Source: Cribrihabitans_A neustonicus (GTDB taxonomy: Bacteria > Pseudomonadota > Alphaproteobacteria > Rhodobacterales > Rhodobacteraceae). Taken from it: a stretch of DNA of 64,000 nt. Position numbers and translations under genes: made by a program. Under the pieces are notes generated by a model that had not been told where the DNA came from, made no database searches, and saw only the letters and a list, made by a program, of their open reading frames with translations. Below are positions 54,934 to 63,844 of the stretch, piece by piece. How positions within the stretch are numbered: the first letter of the stretch is position 1; every line of letters begins with the position of its first letter. The stretch lies in assembly GCF_048820895.1 (NCBI RefSeq), contig NZ_JBMERQ010000002.1, forward strand, positions 852,307 through 916,306, read 5' to 3'.

Positions 54934-55842
54934 ATGATCGAGCTCAGGGATTTGCAGCTGCTGACCGCGCTGGCGCGGCACCAGCATTTTGCCAAGGCGG
55001 CGCAGGACTGCGGCATGTCGCAGCCCGCGTTCTCCATGCGCATACGCAATCTGGAGGAGCGGCTGGAGGTCTCCATCGTGCGCCGCGCCAACCGCTTCCA
55101 GGGGCTGACCGAAGAGGGCATGATGATCGTGCGCCGGGCGCGGTCGATCCTCGATGATGCCAAGGCGCTGGAGCAGGAGATCGCGGCAGCCCGCGGCGAG
55201 GTTACCGGCACCCTGGTGCTGGGGGTTGTCCCTACCGCCACGACCTGGGCCGCGCGGCTTGCGGACCGGCTGCATCAGGCACACCCGCGCATCCTGGCGC
55301 GGATCGAGGTCACGACCTCGATGGCGATCCAGCAGCGGCTCTACGACGGTACCATCGACGCGGGCATCACCTACGGCGACAGCATGGGCCGCGAGCTGGT
55401 GACGGTGCAGCCGCTGTACGAGGAGAGCTATGTGCTGATGGCGCCCGAGGCAATGGTGGCGGGCCGCGGCGCCAGCATCAGCTGGGCCGACGCTGCCGAA
55501 CTGCCGCTCAGCCTTCTGGATCAGCAGATGCAGAACCGGCGCATCCTGGACCGGATCTTTGCCGACCTCGGGCTGAAGCCGCGGATCGTTTCGGAGTCGA
55601 GCGGATTCATGGCATCTATCGTGCTGGCGCGCGAGGGCACCTCGGCTACGATTCTGCCGCGTGCCCTGCCCGAGGCGCTGGGCGCGCTGGGCGGGACCCG
55701 TGTTCTGGCGCTGGAGGCTCCTGAGCAGGCGCGGCCGATCTGTATTGCAACGCTCGACCGGACCCCTGAGCTGACGACTTTGCGGGCGCTGAAAGAGGTG
55801 GTTGCGACGTTTGCGGAGGATCAAGTGCCGCAAATGGCGTGA
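54934..55842 (+). CDS. LysR-family transcriptional regulator of formate dehydrogenase (FdsR-like)
   Basis: A 302-residue LTTR. The N-terminal helix-turn-helix reads LQLLTALARHQHFAKAAQDC and MSQPAFSMRIRNLEERLE. The effector-binding domain has GTLVLGVVPTATTWAARLAD and ends with TPELTTLRALKEVVATF. It precedes fdsB on the same strand by 97 bases, with a GATAAG-N5-CTTATC site directly after its stop codon. Regulation of the fds genes by formate or another co-inducer is inferred from this position, as LTTRs commonly sit beside their targets. Confidence 0.9.
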   Translation: MIELRDLQLLTALARHQHFAKAAQDCGMSQPAFSMRIRNLEERLEVSIVRRANRFQGLTEEGMMIVRRARSILDDAKALEQEIAAARGEVTGTLVLGVVPTATTWAARLADRLHQAHPRILARIEVTTSMAIQQRLYDGTIDAGITYGDSMGRELVTVQPLYEESYVLMAPEAMVAGRGASISWADAAELPLSLLDQQMQNRRILDRIFADLGLKPRIVSESSGFMASIVLAREGTSATILPRALPEALGALGGTRVLALEAPEQARPICIATLDRTPELTTLRALKEVVATFAEDQVPQMA

Positions 55843-55857
55843 TAAGCTTGGCTTATC
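55841..55857 (+). promoter_or_regulatory. LysR-type operator upstream of fdsB
   Basis: GATAAG (55841-55846) and CTTATC (55852-55857) are perfect inverted arms around CTTGG, with the T-N11-A type symmetry of LTTR boxes. A TTGACG at 55878-55883 lies further downstream and could be the -35 of fdsB, but the matching -10 is poor. Confidence 0.5.
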
Positions 55858-55939
55858 GTGCCTTCCGAATTTCAGATTTGACGATATTCTCCCTTGATGA
55901 CATTCCCAAAGCGGACGACGTGCTGACGGGAGGTAAACC

Positions 55940-57628
55940 ATGGCACCATTGGATGATAGCAAGGGCGTCTGGAAATCCGGCCGCGGCAAGGGGCGCCGCA
56001 CGCCCAAGGGCCGTCAGCTGGACGACAGCGCGCTGAGCGAGGTTCAGGCGCTGCTGGGGGACCGCCCGCGCAACCGCGACCTGCTGATCGAGTTCCTGCA
56101 TCTGATTCAGGACGAATACGGCCACCTGAGCGCCGCGCATATCCGCGCCCTGGCGGAAATAATGCGGGTGGGTCAGGCCGAGGTCTATGAGGTTGCGAGT
56201 TTCTACGCCCATTTCGATGTGGTGAAGGAAGGCGAGACCCCGCCGCCCGCGCTGACCATCCGGGTCTGCGATTCACTCTCGTGCGAGCTGGCCGGGGCAG
56301 AGCAGCTGAAACAAGCGCTGGAAGACGGGCTGGATGCCTCCCAGGTCCGAGTCCTGCGTGCGCCCTGCATGGGCCGCTGCGATACCGCGCCGGTTCTGGA
56401 GATCGGCCACAACCATATCGACCACGCGACACCCGAAAAGGTGCAGGCGGCGATTGCCGCGGATGACACCCATGCGCATGTCCCCGAGTACGAAACCTTT
56501 GCCGCCTACGAGGCCAAAGGCGGTTACTCGGCACTGAAAGACCTGCGTGCCAGCGGCAGCTGGGAGGACGTGCAGGCCAAGGTGAAGGAAGCCGGTCTCC
56601 GCGGCCTCGGCGGCGCAGGATTCCCCTCCGGCACCAAATGGGGCTTCGTGCGCGCCAACGCAGGCCCGCGCTACCTCGCTGTCAACGGTGACGAGGGCGA
56701 GCCCGGCACCTTCAAGGACCGCTACTACCTGGAGCGCACTCCGCATGTCTTCCTGGAAGGCATGCTGATCGCCGCCTGGGCGGTGGAGGCGGAGAAAGCC
56801 TTCATCTACATGCGCGACGAATACCCGGCGGTGCTGGAGATCCTGCGCCGCGAGATCACGGCGCTGGAACAGGCCGGCGTCGTCGAGGAAGGCTACATCG
56901 ACCTGCGCCGCGGGGCAGGGGCCTATATTTGCGGTGAAGAGTCGGCGATGATCGAGTCGATCGAAGGCAAGCGCGGCGAGCCGCGCCACCGGCCGCCGTT
57001 CGTGGCGCAGGTGGGCGTCTTCGGCCGCCCGACGCTGGTTCACAATGTTGAGACACTTTACTGGGTGGCGCGGATCTGCCGCGAAGGCCCGGAATGCCTG
57101 AACTCGGTCGAGAAGAACGGCCGCAAGGGGTTGCGCTCCTATTCCGTGTCAGGCCGGGTAAAGAACCCGGGCGTGCACCTGCTGCCTGCAGGCTCCACCA
57201 TTCTGGACATCATCGAGGCCGCGGGCGGTATGCTCGACGGCCATACCTTCAAGGCCTATCAGCCAGGCGGCCCGTCCTCCGGCCTGCTTCCTGCGTCGAT
57301 GGATGACATTCCTCTCGATTTCGACACGCTGCAGCCGCATGGCACCTTCATCGGCTCGGCCGCCGTGGTGGTGCTGTCCGATCAGGACTCGGCCCGCGAT
57401 GCGGCGCTCAACATGCTGCGCTTCTTCGAGGATGAAAGCTGCGGCCAATGTACCCCTTGCCGGGTCGGCTGCGAGAAGGCGGTGAAGCTGATGCAGGCGC
57501 CGAAGTGGGATCAGGGCCTCTTGGAGGAGTTGAGCCGGACCATGGTCGATGCCTCAATCTGCGGCTTGGGCCAGGCGGCGCCGAACCCGATCCGCCTCAC
57601 CATGAAACACTTCCCCGAGGAGGTCTGA
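55940..57628 (+). CDS. fdsB: NAD-dependent formate dehydrogenase, fused NuoE/NuoF-like subunit (FdsG-FdsB type)
   Basis: A 562-residue protein with a NuoE-like N-terminal part followed by a NuoF-like part. The first 75 residues form the NuoE helical region (LIEFLHLIQDEYGHLSAAHI). Next is a thioredoxin-like [2Fe-2S] domain with cysteines in CDSLSC and CMGRC. From about residue 190 the NuoF part binds FMN and NAD (GLRGLGGAGFPSGTKWGF, NGDEGEPGTFKDR, ICGEESAMIESIEG), and ESCGQCTPCRVGC near residue 500 supplies the [4Fe-4S] cysteines. It passes electrons from FdsA to NAD+. In Rhodobacter capsulatus the two parts are separate genes. GGGAGG precedes the ATG. fdsA follows after three bases. Confidence 0.93.
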   Translation: MAPLDDSKGVWKSGRGKGRRTPKGRQLDDSALSEVQALLGDRPRNRDLLIEFLHLIQDEYGHLSAAHIRALAEIMRVGQAEVYEVASFYAHFDVVKEGETPPPALTIRVCDSLSCELAGAEQLKQALEDGLDASQVRVLRAPCMGRCDTAPVLEIGHNHIDHATPEKVQAAIAADDTHAHVPEYETFAAYEAKGGYSALKDLRASGSWEDVQAKVKEAGLRGLGGAGFPSGTKWGFVRANAGPRYLAVNGDEGEPGTFKDRYYLERTPHVFLEGMLIAAWAVEAEKAFIYMRDEYPAVLEILRREITALEQAGVVEEGYIDLRRGAGAYICGEESAMIESIEGKRGEPRHRPPFVAQVGVFGRPTLVHNVETLYWVARICREGPECLNSVEKNGRKGLRSYSVSGRVKNPGVHLLPAGSTILDIIEAAGGMLDGHTFKAYQPGGPSSGLLPASMDDIPLDFDTLQPHGTFIGSAAVVVLSDQDSARDAALNMLRFFEDESCGQCTPCRVGCEKAVKLMQAPKWDQGLLEELSRTMVDASICGLGQAAPNPIRLTMKHFPEEV

Positions 57629-57631
57629 GCC

Positions 57632-60406
57632 ATGACCAAGCAAGTCACCTTCACCCTTGACGGCGAGCAGGTCACGGCCGAAGCGGGGATGACCATTTGG
57701 GAAGTCGCGAACGGCCGCGGCCTGAAGATCCCGCATCTCTGCCACAAGCCCGCGCCCGGCTACCGCCCCGACGGCAACTGCCGCGCGTGCATGGTGGAGA
57801 TCGAAGGCGAGCGCGTTCTGGCCGCTTCCTGTATCCGCGAACCCTCCGAGGGCATGGTCGTCACCACCAACAACGCCCGCGCGCAAGGCGCGCGGAAGAT
57901 GGTGATGGAGCTGCTGCTCGCCGACCACCCCAAACAGGAAGAGGCGCACGACAAGTCCTCCCACATGTGGGACATGGCGGAGCTGAACGGCGTCACGGAT
58001 TCCCGCTTCCCGAAGATGGAGAAGGAGCGCATCCCGCTGCTGGACGACTCCCACGTCGCCATGAAGGTGAATCTGGACGCCTGCATTTCCTGCAACCTCT
58101 GCGTCCGGGCTTGCCGCGAAGTGCAGGTCAATGACGTGATCGGCATGGCGGGCCGCGGGCACGAGGCCTTCCCGGTGTTCGACATTGACGACCCAATGGG
58201 CGCCTCCACCTGCGTGGCCTGCGGCGAGTGCGTTCAGGCTTGCCCGACCGGCGCTCTGATGCCCGCCACCGTAGTGGACGAGAACCAGGTCGGCGACAGC
58301 AAGGATTACGACACCGAGACCGAAAGCGTCTGCCCGTTCTGCGGTGTCGGCTGCAAGGTTTCGCTGAAGGTCAAGGACGGCAAGGTTAAATACGTCGAGG
58401 GCATCAACGGCCCCGCCAACGAAGGCCGCCTTTGTGTGAAGGGCCGCTTTGGCTTCGACTACATTCACCATCCGCACCGGCTGACCAAGCCGCTGATCCG
58501 GCGCGAGGATGCGCCCGCCAAAGGGCTGAACGTCGACCCCGGTAATCTCTTCACGCATTTCCGCGAAGCGACATGGGAAGAAGCGCTGGACCTCGCTGCC
58601 AAGGGGCTGGTCAAGCTGCGTGATGAGGACCCGAAGACGGTGGCGGGCTTCGGCTCGGCGAAGTGCACTAATGAAGAGGCCTACCTTTTCCAGAAGTTCA
58701 TCCGCCAGGGCTTCAAGCACAACAACGTCGACCATTGCACCCGTCTGTGCCACGCATCCTCCGTCGCGGCGCTGATCGAAAACGTGGGCTCCGGCGCTGT
58801 GACCGCGACCTTCAACGAGATCGAGAACGCCGATGTTGCCATCATTATCGGCGCCAACCCGATCGAGAACCACCCGGTTGCGGCGACCTACTTCAAGCAG
58901 TTTACCAAACGCGGCGGCAAGCTGATCGTGATGGACCCGCGCGGTGTCGGCATGCGCCGCTACGCAGCCGAGATGCTGCAATTCCGCCCCGGTGCCGATG
59001 TGTCGATGCTGAATGCGATCATGAATGTGATCGTGGAGGAGGAACTCTACGACAGCCAGTACATCCACCGCTGGACCGAGAACTGGGAAGCTGAAAAGGA
59101 GCACCTGCGCCAGTTCACCCCCGAGAAGATGTCGGAGATCTGCGGCATCGAGCCGGAACAGCTGCGCCGGGTCGCACGGATGTTCGCGGGTGCCAAGGCC
59201 GGGATGATCTTCTGGGGCATGGGGGTCTCCCAGCACATCCACGGCACCGACAATTCGCGCTGCCTGATTTCGCTGGCCCTGATGACCGGCAATGTCGGCA
59301 AGCCGGGCGCGGGCCTGCACCCCTTGCGCGGCCAGAACAACGTGCAGGGGGCCTCCGACGCGGGCCTCATCCCAATGTTCCTGCCGGACTACCAGACCGT
59401 GACTTCGGATGAAGTGCGCAAGAGCTTCACCGATGTCTGGGGCGGCGGAGACTTCTCGAACGAGAAGGGCCTCACGGTTACCGAGATTGTCGACGAGGTT
59501 TATGCCGGCAAGATCCGGGGCATGTATATCCTCGGCGAAAACCCGGCGATGTCGGACCCGGACGTGGACCACGCCCGCGATGCCATCGCCAAGCTGGAAC
59601 TGCTGATCGTGCAGGACATCTTCCTGACCGAGACGGCGAACTATGCGGACATCATCCTGCCCGCCTCGGCGCTCTACGAAAAGAACGGCACTGTTTCCAA
59701 CACCAACCGTCAGGTGCAGCGGGTCCGTCCAGCGGTGCCGCCGCCGGGCGAGGCGCGCGAGGACTGGCAGATCACCGTCGACCTCGCGCAGCGCATCGGC
59801 CTGCCCTGGGACTACAAGGATGTCTCCGAGGTCTTTGCCGAGATGAAGCTCAACATGAAGTCGCTCGACAATATCACCTGGGAGCGGCTGGAGACGGAGA
59901 CCATCACCTATCCCTCGCTGCATGAAACCGATCCGGGCCAGGCCATCGTCTTTGGCGACGGCTTCCCGCGCCCCGACGGCCGCGCGCGCTTCACGCCTGC
60001 CTCGGTGATCCCGCCGGACGAGGCGCCGGATGCGGAATATCCGATGATCATGACCACCGGGCGGCAGCTCGAGCATTGGCACACTGGGTCGATGACGCGG
60101 CGCTCCAAGGTTCTGGATGCGGTGGAGCCGGAGGCGAACTGCTCGCTCAACCCGCGCACACTCAAGCTGATGGGGATCGAGCCGGGCGAGATGATCCGCC
60201 TCACCACCCGCCGCGGCTCGATCGAGATTATGGCGCGCGCGGACCGGGCAATTGCCGAGGACATGGTGTTCGTGCCGTTTGCCTATGTGGAGGCGGCGGC
60301 CAATATCCTCACCAACCCGGCGATCGACCCCTATGGCAAGATCCCGGAGTTCAAGTTCTCCGCGGTGCGGGTCGAAAAGATCGAAGGCCAGATCGCGGCG
60401 GAGTGA
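57632..60406 (+). CDS. fdsA: NAD-dependent formate dehydrogenase catalytic subunit
   Basis: The 924-residue molybdenum enzyme oxidises formate to CO2. From the N-terminus: a [2Fe-2S] domain (HLCHKPAPGYRPDGNCRACM), a histidine/cysteine [4Fe-4S] site, two ferredoxin clusters (CISCNLCVRAC, CVACGECVQACPTG), another [4Fe-4S] at CPFCGVGCKVSL, then the bis-MGD catalytic domain. The Mo ligand is Cys373 in DHCTRLCHAS, so this is a cysteine, not a selenocysteine, enzyme. The C-terminal domain (from about 800) is the molydopterin dinucleotide-binding barrel. AGGAGG overlaps the end of fdsB, so the two are coupled. The usual fdsC and fdsD genes do not follow; a hairpin terminator does. Confidence 0.96.
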   Translation: MTKQVTFTLDGEQVTAEAGMTIWEVANGRGLKIPHLCHKPAPGYRPDGNCRACMVEIEGERVLAASCIREPSEGMVVTTNNARAQGARKMVMELLLADHPKQEEAHDKSSHMWDMAELNGVTDSRFPKMEKERIPLLDDSHVAMKVNLDACISCNLCVRACREVQVNDVIGMAGRGHEAFPVFDIDDPMGASTCVACGECVQACPTGALMPATVVDENQVGDSKDYDTETESVCPFCGVGCKVSLKVKDGKVKYVEGINGPANEGRLCVKGRFGFDYIHHPHRLTKPLIRREDAPAKGLNVDPGNLFTHFREATWEEALDLAAKGLVKLRDEDPKTVAGFGSAKCTNEEAYLFQKFIRQGFKHNNVDHCTRLCHASSVAALIENVGSGAVTATFNEIENADVAIIIGANPIENHPVAATYFKQFTKRGGKLIVMDPRGVGMRRYAAEMLQFRPGADVSMLNAIMNVIVEEELYDSQYIHRWTENWEAEKEHLRQFTPEKMSEICGIEPEQLRRVARMFAGAKAGMIFWGMGVSQHIHGTDNSRCLISLALMTGNVGKPGAGLHPLRGQNNVQGASDAGLIPMFLPDYQTVTSDEVRKSFTDVWGGGDFSNEKGLTVTEIVDEVYAGKIRGMYILGENPAMSDPDVDHARDAIAKLELLIVQDIFLTETANYADIILPASALYEKNGTVSNTNRQVQRVRPAVPPPGEAREDWQITVDLAQRIGLPWDYKDVSEVFAEMKLNMKSLDNITWERLETETITYPSLHETDPGQAIVFGDGFPRPDGRARFTPASVIPPDEAPDAEYPMIMTTGRQLEHWHTGSMTRRSKVLDAVEPEANCSLNPRTLKLMGIEPGEMIRLTTRRGSIEIMARADRAIAEDMVFVPFAYVEAAANILTNPAIDPYGKIPEFKFSAVRVEKIEGQIAAE

Positions 60407-60434
60407 TCCGCGGTCAGGTGCTGGCGGAACAGGC

Positions 60435-60468
60435 GGGCGCGGAGCCGATGGCTCCGCGCCCGAGCTTT
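60435..60468 (+). terminator. Hairpin terminator after fdsA
   Basis: Perfect 12-bp arms GGGCGCGGAGCC and GGCTCCGCGCCC with a GAT loop, followed by GAGCTTTTC. Twenty-eight bases after the fdsA stop. Confidence 0.8.
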
Positions 60469-60476
60469 TCGGGGGG

Positions 60477-60650
60477 GCGCCGCGCTGACGCGCGGCGCGG
60501 CAGTGGCACACGCGAGGCCTGGACGAAACCGCGGGCTATGGTGAGTGGTATCGCTTCGGGCCTAGCCCGAAGCGACCCGCGCCGCGCCCGCAGGGCGCGG
60601 CGCCCGGCCCAACGGCGGTGCGGGCCTCTTCGAGGCCTGCGGCCGCGGGC
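60477..60650 (+). repeat. Cluster of palindromes including tandem-hairpin element copy 3
   Basis: Four hairpins in 175 bases: GCGCCGCGC/GCGCGGCGC (60477-60498), TCGCTTCGGGC/GCCCGAAGCGA (60551-60575, perfect 11 bp), a GCGCCGCGCCC/GGGCGCGGCGC hairpin near 60580-60605, and GGGCCTC/GAGGCCT near 60625-60642. The last two, joined by CCGGCCCAACGG, match the elements at 17694 and 25980. Between fdsA and the convergent TetR gene; no gene is seen in this 292-base gap. Confidence 0.6.
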
Positions 60651-60698
60651 GGGAGTGGCTGCCTTTTTGCTAGGCGCAACGGGTGCTGGGGGGTGGTC

Positions 60699-61349
60699 TT
60701 AGGGCGCCGCGGCCGCGCCCGTCTCTTCTGCCAGCAAGGCGTGACGGGCGTGGAAGCGGTCGAGGTCGCGCTGGGAGGGCGGTTTGCCGGAGAACACCTT
60801 GACCCAGCCCGGCATCAGCGAGATCCGCAGCTCCCGGCTCTCATGCACCTGCATCGCGATGTAGCCGGTTTGGGTGTAGAGCATGGTGCGGGCGCGCAGC
60901 AGCGCTTCCTCCTGCGCATAACCGAAGCGGGCGAACATCGCGGTGAGCGCCGCCTCGCGCTGCGCATCGGCTTGGTCGAGCCGCGCCTGCAGAGCCGCAT
61001 CGTTGCGCGCCCAATTGCGGATCGCGAGGTCGAGCCGGGAGTCGAACAGGTCCGGGTCGATCCAGCAGTCGAAGAGGTTGAACAGCGCCTCGGCGATGCT
61101 CTCTGCATAGGCGGCGCTGCGGGCCACCAGGTTTCCGGTGTTCTTCTCCTCCCAGCGCCGGATCATCGCCTCCAGGAGCGCCTCGCGGTCGGGGAAGTGC
61201 CAGTAGAAGCTGGTGCGCGACACGCCGAGCGCTTTGGCCAGCGGCATCACCTTCACCGCCTCCACCCCGCTGTCGCATAAGGTCTCATGGGCGGCCCGGA
61301 GCCAGTCGTCTTCGCTGAGCCGCGGGCGGGGTGGGGCTGTCGTGCGCAT
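60699..61349 (-). CDS. TetR-family transcriptional repressor
   Basis: A 216-residue regulator. The DNA-binding helix-turn-helix is VMPLAKALGVSRTSFYWHFP near residue 35, the standard TetR signature with YWHF. The rest is the helical ligand-binding and dimerisation domain, not recognisable by family. It diverges from the demethylase-like gene, with a perfect 16-bp palindrome (61412-61427) between the two starts. It very probably represses itself and that gene; the inducer may be its substrate, for example a methylated amine or betaine. Confidence 0.92.
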   Translation of the reverse strand: MRTTAPPRPRLSEDDWLRAAHETLCDSGVEAVKVMPLAKALGVSRTSFYWHFPDREALLEAMIRRWEEKNTGNLVARSAAYAESIAEALFNLFDCWIDPDLFDSRLDLAIRNWARNDAALQARLDQADAQREAALTAMFARFGYAQEEALLRARTMLYTQTGYIAMQVHESRELRISLMPGWVKVFSGKPPSQRDLDRFHARHALLAEETGAAAAP

Positions 61350-61411
61350 GGGGCAGCAGTAGCAGCCGGTCCGGCTTGGGGCAAGTTTTCCTGACAGTCA
61401 TGATTGCTCAA

Positions 61412-61427
61412 TTGACACATGTGTCAA
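61412..61427. promoter_or_regulatory. TetR operator: perfect 16-bp palindrome over divergent -35 boxes
   Basis: TTGACACATGTGTCAA is fully symmetric and contains TTGACA in both directions, so it overlaps a -35 for each divergent gene. Weak -10 candidates lie 17 bases away on each side (TCGGAT at 61435-61440 on the plus strand). Binding would block both promoters. Confidence 0.7.
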
Positions 61428-61478
61428 GTTGTTGTCGGATCTTGTGCAGCCCAGACTCGTTCCAGGAGAGACGTGCCC

Positions 61479-63524
61479 ATGTCCAAGGACCCGCTGCTGC
61501 AGCCCTATCAGCTCAAGCACCTGACGCTGAGAAACAGGATCATGACCACCAGCCACGAGCCGGCTTACCCGGAGGACGGCATGCCAAAGGAGCGCTACGC
61601 CGCCTACCACGCCGAGCGGGCGAAGGCGGGTGTGGCGCTCACGATGACGGCCGGTTCCGCGGCGGTCAGCCGCGACAGCCCGCCGGTGTTCAACAATATC
61701 CTCGCCTGGAAGGACGAGGTAGTGCCCTGGATCCGCAACCTCACCGACCAGGTGCACGAGCATGGCGCGGCGGTGATGATCCAGCTCACCCACCTCGGCC
61801 GCCGCACCGGCTGGAACAAGGGCGACTGGCTGCCGTCGATCTCCTCCTCCCGCCATCGCGAGCCCGCGCATAAGGCGTTCCCGAAGCTGGCGGAGGATTG
61901 GGACATCGCCCGGGTGATCTCCGACTTCGCCGATGCAGCGGAGCGGATGAAGGAGGGCGGCATGGACGGGATCGAGCTGCAGGTCTATGGCCATCTGCTC
62001 GACCAGTTCTGGTCGCCGCTGACCAATGATCTCGACGGGCCATATGGCGGCCAGTCGCTGGAGAGCCGGATGCGGCTGCCGATGGATGTGCTGCGTGCGG
62101 TGCGGGAGCGGGTGGGGGACGATTTCATCGTCGGCCTGCGCTACACGGCAGATGAAGCACAGCAAGGCGGGATCTCACCCGAGGAGGGGCTGGAGATTTC
62201 CCGGCGGCTCGCAGCCAGCGGCATGGTGGACTTTCTCAACGTGATCCGGGGCCGCATCCATACCGATCCGGCGATGACTGACGTGATCCCGGTGCAGGGC
62301 ATGAAGTCCGCCCCCCATCTGGACTTTGCAGGCGAGGTGAAAAAGGCCACCGGCATGCCCACCTTCCATGCCGCGCGCATCCCCGATGTGGCGACCGCGC
62401 GCCATGCGGTGGCGGCAGGGCTTCTTGACATGGTGGGCATGACCCGCGCCCATATGGCGGACCCGCATATCGTGAAGAAGATCATCGAAGGGCGCGAGGA
62501 TGACATCCGCCCCTGCGTTGGCGCCACCTATTGCCTCGACCGGATCTACCAGGCGGGCGATGCGCTCTGCATTCACAATGCGGCGACCGGGCGCGAGCTG
62601 ACGATGCCGCATGTGATTTCACCCGCGCCGGAGCGCAAGAAGGTGGTAATCGTCGGTGCCGGTCCCGGCGGGCTGGAGGCGGCGCGGGTTGCCGCCGAGC
62701 GCGGCCATGCCGTCACCGTGCTGGAAGCCGCTGCGGAGCCCGGCGGCCAGCTGCGGCTCACCGCGCAGAACCCGCGGCGCCGTGAGATGATGGGCATCAT
62801 CGACTGGCGCATGGCGCAATGCGCCGCCCGCGATGTGGTCTTCCGCTTCAATACCTGGGCCGAGGCAGACGACGTGCTGGCACTGGAGCCGGATATGGTG
62901 ATCGCCGCCACCGGAGGGCTGCCGGACACCGGCCTGTTCGAAACCACGGGGGAGACGCCGGGCGCAATTTCCGCCTGGGATCTGATCTCGGGTGATGTGA
63001 AGCCGGGCGGACAGGTGCTGATCTATGACGAAAGCGGCGACCACCCCGGGCTGATGGCTGCGGAAGTGGCCGCCGCCGCCGGAGCCAGCGTCGAGGTGAT
63101 GACCCCGGACCGCGGCATCTCGCCCGAGATCATGGGGATGAACCTGGTCCCCTACATGCGCGCGCTGCAGGACAAGGACGTGCGTTTCACGGTTGCCCGC
63201 CGCCTGCTGGCGGTGGAGCCCGCGGGCAACCGGCTGAGCGCGGTGATCGGCACTGACTACAGTGACCACACCACCCGTGCGGAATATGACCAAGTGGTGG
63301 TGAACTACGGCACCCGGCCGCTCGACGATCTGTACTTTGCGCTGAAGGAGCTGTCGAAGAACCGGGGTGAGGTGGACCAGGAGGCCCTGGTCGCGGGCCG
63401 TCCTCAGACTGTCGCCACTAACCCGGAGGGCCGCTTCCAGCTGTTCCGCATCGGCGACGCCGTCTCGGCCCGCAATACTCACGCCGCGATCTATGATGCG
63501 CTTCGGCTGATGAAGGACGTGTGA
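61479..63524 (+). CDS. DgcA/Stc2-like demethylase: old-yellow-enzyme barrel plus FAD/NAD domain
   Basis: The 681-residue flavoprotein resembles dimethylglycine or stachydrine/N-methylproline demethylases. Residues 1-370 are the FMN barrel (LKHLTLRNRIMTTSHEPAY, MIQLTHLGRRTGWN, GIELQVYGHLLDQFWSPLTN). A cysteine-rich link for an iron-sulfur cluster follows (RPCVGATYCLDRIYQAGDAL, then CIHN), and then a Rossmann pyridine-nucleotide-disulfide fold (KVVIVGAGPGGLEAARVAAE). Such enzymes oxidatively remove N-methyl groups of osmolyte betaines. The actual substrate is unknown; no second subunit (DgcB-like) is adjacent. AGGAGAG lies eight bases before the ATG. It is divergent from a TetR gene. Confidence 0.83.
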   Translation: MSKDPLLQPYQLKHLTLRNRIMTTSHEPAYPEDGMPKERYAAYHAERAKAGVALTMTAGSAAVSRDSPPVFNNILAWKDEVVPWIRNLTDQVHEHGAAVMIQLTHLGRRTGWNKGDWLPSISSSRHREPAHKAFPKLAEDWDIARVISDFADAAERMKEGGMDGIELQVYGHLLDQFWSPLTNDLDGPYGGQSLESRMRLPMDVLRAVRERVGDDFIVGLRYTADEAQQGGISPEEGLEISRRLAASGMVDFLNVIRGRIHTDPAMTDVIPVQGMKSAPHLDFAGEVKKATGMPTFHAARIPDVATARHAVAAGLLDMVGMTRAHMADPHIVKKIIEGREDDIRPCVGATYCLDRIYQAGDALCIHNAATGRELTMPHVISPAPERKKVVIVGAGPGGLEAARVAAERGHAVTVLEAAAEPGGQLRLTAQNPRRREMMGIIDWRMAQCAARDVVFRFNTWAEADDVLALEPDMVIAATGGLPDTGLFETTGETPGAISAWDLISGDVKPGGQVLIYDESGDHPGLMAAEVAAAAGASVEVMTPDRGISPEIMGMNLVPYMRALQDKDVRFTVARRLLAVEPAGNRLSAVIGTDYSDHTTRAEYDQVVVNYGTRPLDDLYFALKELSKNRGEVDQEALVAGRPQTVATNPEGRFQLFRIGDAVSARNTHAAIYDALRLMKDV

Positions 63525-63543
63525 TTGGTCGAAGGGGACTTGG

Positions 63544-63598
63544 GGCTCTGCCCCCGGCCCTTTTGGCCTCCCCCGGGGTGTTTTTGGTCAGAAAGTGG
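63544..63598 (+). repeat. Roseobacter-type GC-rich repeat, half-element
   Basis: The stretch CTCTGCCCCCGGCCCTTTTG, then CCCCCGGGGTGTTTTTGGTC, ends CAGAAAGTGG and resembles the left arm at 992-1016. It carries only one arm, so no long hairpin forms. It lies right after the demethylase-like gene and may stop its transcript. Confidence 0.55.
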
Positions 63599-63844
63599 CT
63601 GGGGCGGCATCGGGCGGGGCGAGTCGGGGGGGGGGCGATGCATGGCGATTCCGGGGTGAGTCTGGCGGCGGGTCTGTGGGTAAGTGGCGCGGTTCTGTGG
63701 ATAAGGGCGCGGGGCGGGGTGCGGGGGATGCTGCGGGTGCGGAAAGCGGGTCAGGATGGCTGACTTTTTTATCGTGTAAGTGACTGACTTTGCTGCGTTT
63801 TGCATTTTTCTGTCCGAAAGTTGGGAATTTGGGTGATTTTCGGG

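Noticed and set aside
57554..60511. Open frame of 985 codons on the minus strand opposite fdsA
   Set aside because: Product of GC-rich codon bias in fdsA. Composition is histidine, arginine and alanine-rich with no domain; fdsA has full motifs and a ribosome binding site.
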